A stretch of DNA of 64,000 bases from Lottia gigantea. Its lineage: Eukaryota; Mollusca; Gastropoda; Lottiidae. The stretch lies in the NCBI RefSeq assembly GCF_000327385.1, contig NW_008709259.1:42080-106079 (forward strand), in the 5' to 3' direction. The first letter of the stretch is position 1, and every line of letters starts with the position of its first letter. Below, piece by piece: positions 59,211 to 64,000 of the stretch. A program made the position numbers and the translations under genes. A model generated the notes under the pieces. It was not told where the DNA came from and ran no database searches. It saw nothing but the letters and a program-made list of their open reading frames with translations.

Positions 59211-60417
59211 ATACAAAGTCACATTTTTTCAGAACGAATGAAGTTAATGAAGTATATAGTTATTCAAGTGATAGTTAATCTTCCAAGATGAGCGGGAATA
59301 TACTGAGTCACTGATTCGCAAGTCATTTTGAATAAATAATTATTAGAGGAGGCGTAAAAATTGTTGATTTTTTTTTATTCTTCACAGGATTATCTAAATG
59401 TATAAATACTATTGGTATCCCCGAGGCATGTATCTCGTTCACTGGTCAGAAATTGGTCTGCATTCCCTTTTGTAATTAGCTTATTACAAGTTAATTAGGG
59501 ACTCCTGAGATATAGATTGTATCTTAGCACGGGGAACCGTGTCCGTCCATATATATTGGGACACACATTGTTTTCTTATGAAATAATAATCTAGAAAAGG
59601 CAGGCCCGTAGCTACAAGGTGGACGGGATTCTGCCGGCCAAACAATATCATCACTGCAACTAAACTATTTTTGAAACAAAATTAAAAATGAATACTATAA
59701 ATACAAGGGACTGAAATAAAACAGGTCATCATCCGTCCATGCTCTTCTAAAATTACAAACGAACTGTCTGCATTGATGTGCAAAGTATACTCTGACACCC
59801 AGAAATCTACTGTCTTCGACGACACAGCGGGGATGGCTGAAACCCAGATGTAAAGCTGGCAAAGTAAACACTTTGATGACTAATTAACAATTATTGTTGT
59901 GAACTCGAGATCAATAATTAAATAGAATTATCATTGTGTTTAGAAATAATATACAAATTTCAAATTCCTTCATAGATTCAAAGTCGTAGTCTGTAACAAT
60001 GGAGTTAAAAATTAAATAAGAAGGTAACTAAGGATGAAGCTAACATCATAACTGATTTCAGACTCTTTTATTGGAATGAATTTTAGTGATTTCATTTTCT
60101 TTGACAACCTTCTTTGATTCATGCAGTTACTTAAACTTAAGGTAGTGAGACTGCAATTTCGTTCAATGGATTTGACTCTTTGCGCTTTTTTTTACTATAT
60201 TTAATATCTATTAGTAACTGGCGTTTACAATTTCTCGGACAGTGTACTTTTCTCATGTAAATTGAACATGGTGATTAATCGTTGATTTTTGCTAGTAACT
60301 TTCATGAATTCTTAATGGTATTTGGTATTGCATTATGTTACATTTGTGTTTTGAATTAATCTGTGATTAAAACAATATCGAATTAATATTAAACGAAGAA
60401 AATATTTATTTTTAAAA

Positions 60418-63016
60418 ATGTGTTTTGAGGTGATGTTTGTACTCTATATTAGTAATATGACGTTACCTTCTGTATCTCAATCTACCACAACTCAAACTCG
60501 ACTAGAATGTAATCATTTAGCATTTAGTCAAGGGAATAAATCTTATTTTTATAACAACGTTAATAAAACCTGTATAATTTATCCTACTATAATATATAGG
60601 AAAGATTCATTGGTTTCACACCCTGGATTTGAATATTTTGTTGAAGACGGTAAGTTTTGGGCAGCTTTTCATTATTTAGATTCCATAATATAATTTGATT
60701 AAAGTAAGACCTACAAGTAATTTTCTGTGTTTTTTCTTGTCTTCCCCTATGATCTGGGGAAAAGCTTTTCTGATCGTGTTCAATTGAAGTCGGACCCATT
60801 TGTGTTTTTGATCAAATTTTTGTCTTTATACACATCAATGCTAAACAATGAATATCACAATATTGAATAGAACAGAAAATTACTTCTGTAACTTCTGCGA
60901 CAGAGAAATTTGGACATACAAATTGCAGGGTATCCGATAGACGAACGGCAACTTTTTTTAGATTTTAATTTAAATCAGGTTTACGCTACGGGTTTTTGAA
61001 ATATGTCCGGCATTTTTCGAGCCATTGTCATGATTCTCTAATTAAAATTAGATGACAATTTCGTTTTGGTTTTTTGGTTCGATCTTCATTGTAATCTTAC
61101 AAGATTTATACTAAGGTTTTGACGTTCATTTTAACTAATGACAGTGCGTCTTGTAGACTCCGTGTCTAAATATCGACCATAAATTGTGAGATATCGAAAC
61201 CCAAAGAAGTGCAATATGACTTCCGAAATTATGATGAATTATGAGTTGACGGGGGTGATGCGACCTTGGTTTAAATCTCGTTAGATCACAAGGGAGACCA
61301 AACCAACAACTAGCTAGTTTTCGATACAGTAGGTCCTAATATTTTATATATCATCTAGGTCCTGCTTGTGGACCTCCTCCAGTCCCAAAAGGTCACAAAT
61401 TATTAGAAGTAATTGGATCTCCTGGTAATTATACAGCAAGATATAAATGTGGTCAATATTACATTCATCGTCAAATAGGCGAAACACGATGTATTGGTAA
61501 TTCAGATTGGACGGAAACACCATGCCAGGGTAAGTTTAACTTAGATTTGTATTTGCTTAAAGCACTTTGAGTTTGAAAATCCAAACCCAGATTGTAATGG
61601 TTAGAATTATATATTATATTTAAAAGCATATCCGAATCATAAAAACCTCAAAAAATCAATGAAGTCTAAGAGCAATCATTGATCATTCCGGATGTGCTAT
61701 GTATCCAGCGAAAGCAAATTTATTGTTTATCTAGAAAAACACAAAACGAAACTTCTTGATTTGTATTTTCAGATTATTTTTCATTTCTATTTCAGATTTT
61801 GCTTCTTGTGAAACGATAAAAGAATGTAACTCATCTTATACAACTGACGGTGAATATATTCATTATCCTGGTATCTTAAACAGTTCTTCAGTTCGTCTGT
61901 ATTGTCACAACATGAATACCAGCAGTCCTAAAACCTACCTCACTCTCAATGCTACTAATGTATTTGATGTTCCTACTGGAAGGTGCTATGGAGGCCATGG
62001 ATGCGAAGTGTATCCCTATACCAATCCTGCGCAAGGAAAGACAACTTTCACAAAGGTTGCTATTGATACAGAGGTAAATGAAGTGTGTTAGCCTGAACGA
62101 TCTTATAAAGATGTACCGCCAAGACCTTCTTATGTTCTATGGTATCGACCTTAAAGAAGAGTCTATAAGGAGCACACAAAACCTGCGGACACCCAGTTGA
62201 TCACAGATGTTAGCTTTGCAATAGAACCGAACCGATGGATGATGTGGATTTCACGTCTTATCTAAGAAGCTATACTGTATAATAACAACAAGGTACGAAG
62301 CCCCGCCATCTTGGATTGACTTAGTTTCGCTGACGGAACGATTGAACTGCCTGCACTATTTGGTACCCCAAAAAGCCTCGTGCGTCCCTTAATTCCAATG
62401 TGTTAACATAGTATCATGCTTTTTGGCGTTTTTATTAATAACCGACACAACTTTACCACAAGCTATTTCTGTAAACGGAAGCCAAAAAGTTTTGTTTCAA
62501 TTTCGGCACCAACTAATTTCCAACACGCTGATTGGCCCATAATTATTAGTATCGCTCCGACAGCGATACTAGGTCAATCCAGGATGGCCGAGGCTTCGTA
62601 CGTTGTTATTATTATATAGCACTACTTAGATGAGAGTGACTGTGATCCTGAGCCATGCATGTCAATTGTTTATCGATCTACAATAATTGTCTCTGAGCTT
62701 GAATGGATTCATAAACTGGGCTATAAAATCGAAGGTCCATTAAGGGCTGTTATTTTCTAGTTCCATAGTTTCTTGGTAGATTCCTTCGCAATTCTTTCAT
62801 TAATTACATATTTTATTTACAGCCCATCTATCTTGATATTTTTTTCTTCAGCAAATGTCCAGCATGAACCATGATTACACATTTACCATTCAAGATTTTG
62901 GAACTCAGAGGCCGTATGGCTGGGTGTTTTGTTGTAGTCTTTCAAATATAGCCATGTGTTTGAGAGGAAGATCAACAATAGATTTAACTAATACAGGACT
63001 AATGATCAGTAACTCG
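60418..63016 (+). CDS. PAN-like/Sushi/GON-domain protein, copy C (5' part; continues past window)
   Basis: Four exons fit in phase: 60418-60649, 61359-61529, 61796-62073 and 62852-63016. Exon 1 encodes a PAN/apple-like segment (C-x-HLAF, then KSYFYNNVNKTCIIY and GFEYFVEDG). Exon 2 is one Sushi/CCP module with four cysteines (ACGPPP, YKCG, TRCIG, TPC). Exons 3 and 4 begin a GON domain (TTDGEYIHYPG, VRLYCHNMN, TYLTLNATNVFDV, then CLRGRSTIDLTNTGLMISNS). The remaining GON exons would lie beyond 64000; none was found from 63017 on. The ATG at 60418 would give a weak signal-like start. Alternatively TTTGTACTCTATATTAG ending near 60451 is a 3' splice site and the gene starts further upstream. No metalloprotease, disintegrin or thrombospondin repeat is present, unlike ADAMTS9/20. 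Likely secreted; function unknown. Confidence 0.82.
62269..62623. mobile_element. Foldback MITE, about 355 bp, in GON gene C intron 3
   Basis: Long inverted arms of about 75 bp: the left arm (TAATAACAACAAGGTACGAAGC, read in two parts around 62280-62302, then CATCTTGGATTGAC) reappears inverted near 62560-62620 (GTCAATCCAGGATGG, GCTTCGTACGTTGTTATTA). There is no protein-coding potential. The frame at 62416-62619 lies inside it and is an artefact. Confidence 0.85.
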
Positions 63017-64000
63017 GTAAGTATCCATGTACTTCAACGGAGATGCCATCTTTTCAGTGATGACAGTAAGACAGTACGATGTATAAGTCTCAGTAAAGAC
63101 TGCCTGATTGTACACTGAACCTCATTGTTCGTTTTTATTAGCCAAACTATCACAATACACGAAAATAAGGAGTCAGTTACGATTCGTCTTAGAATGTTCC
63201 AAATGCATGTACTGGGCTTTAAGGTCGTTCCTGTTGGTTACTTGCTAGTTCTGTAGGTTTTTTATTGTTATTTTAAGACTGTGTCTTTTTGTAGATTCCG
63301 TTGTAATTCCTTCATTCCTACATACATGTATTTTTTTTATAGCCTATCTATTATAAAAATGAAATCTTGACTATTCTTGACTAATTGTGAGGTTTTCCAA
63401 TGATAACGATTCCTAAGAATGTATCATGAGTTTGTTGTTACGAATGAACTACAATATCGGGAGTTGGTAGCCAAAACTTTGAAGAACTCAAAACATTTTG
63501 CCATGAATCCCCGATAGCTCAAGAATTGTAAGAACTAACTACAAATACATGAGAATTTAGTTAAGAATTTCACGAACTAGGAGGGATTCAACTACCACCA
63601 AGTCGTGGTATGTGTTGAACAGTAGCAATACTGCGATAAAATGATAATTTTCATATAGACAGGTCCACGAGTTTTGTTTGGAATCAGAAGCATAAAAGTT
63701 TGTTTAATACCCCCATTTTACCAAGCATATTTTGGTCCTGATAGTACCTTATCAATGATAGATTATCATTTTGTTTGATCGATTGGCTGCATTTTTAGGA
63801 AAAAGTCTGAAACCTGCGAGCACCACCGAGTAAGCTCTACCTTGTAACTTCTTAGGAAGATCTGGTATGATCGTCTTAGTCCCCCGAGGCTCCATTACCG
63901 AAAGACAACCGGCTACTTTTTTCCCATCTACTTCTCCAGATCGGGCCGATAGAAAAAAATTTTTTTTTTGTGAAATGAGGGTATAACGATCTTTTTTATC
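63017..64000 (+). other. Intron of GON gene C, runs to window edge
   Basis: After the GTAAGT donor at 63017 no sequence resembling the next GON exon (TTWRSTGY type) is found up to the edge. The 87-codon frame at 62855-63118 simply reads exon 4 through its donor. Nothing else is recognised. Confidence 0.55.

Noticed and set aside
1-64000. Retroviral, LTR, Polinton or toxin-gene fossils
   Set aside because: No reverse transcriptase, integrase, capsid, envelope or toxin-like segment was recognised on either strand by eye.

Overview
The window is animal nuclear DNA. It is AT-rich, intron-dense (GT-AG introns, mostly 100 bp to 1 kb) and full of short non-autonomous transposons and minisatellites. 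Gene content (globin with introns at B12.2 and G7.0, menin, CLPTM1, SARS2, SNW1, ADCK1) is metazoan. Small GON-domain proteins, tRNA-derived SINEs and low GC suggest a lophotrochozoan, most likely a mollusc (gastropod or limpet-like); that placement is inference. One base (33879) is an unresolved N.

Layout. 1-1698: the 3' end of a plus-strand gene encoding a GON-domain protein that starts left of the window. 1.7-9.2 kb: gene-free, dominated by two abutting minisatellites, a 61-bp unit (about 3.65-4.98 kb) and a 33-bp unit (about 5.08-8.16 kb, some 90 copies). 9195-12380 (+): a 160-residue globin with an N-terminal Met-Gly-Cys acylation signal. 14591-18881 (-): ADCK1. 19437-25406 (+): SNW1, divergent from ADCK1. 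26630-32686 (+): SARS2, mitochondrial seryl-tRNA synthetase with a short tRNA-binding arm. 34273-42114 (-): CLPTM1, with a one-base reading-frame break in exon 11. 42342-51581 (+): MEN1/menin, head-to-head with CLPTM1, start codons 227 bp apart. 51.6-57.4 kb: menin 3' flank and transposon relics. 57470-58260: a diverged duplicate of the 3' part of the first GON gene, including an orphan last exon. 60418-63016 (+): the front part of a second GON gene (PAN-like module, Sushi module, GON domain) running off the right edge.

The six central genes are single-copy, mostly housekeeping genes; all their coding exons could be placed, with matching splice phases. They do not form one pathway. They touch mitochondrial function (ADCK1, SARS2), splicing and transcription (SNW1, menin), ER/receptor trafficking (CLPTM1) and heme chemistry at a membrane (globin). 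Two divergent pairs, ADCK1/SNW1 and CLPTM1/MEN1, probably share promoters. The GON-family genes bracket this block at both window edges.

Repeats explain most remaining structure. One roughly 320-bp MITE family with TTAA-flanked palindromic ends has about ten copies. There is also a second, foldback MITE family, several single inverted-repeat elements, two tRNA-derived SINEs (one with a perfect 15-bp target duplication) and intronic minisatellites that create spurious open reading frames. No retroviral, LTR, Polinton or toxin-like sequence was recognised.
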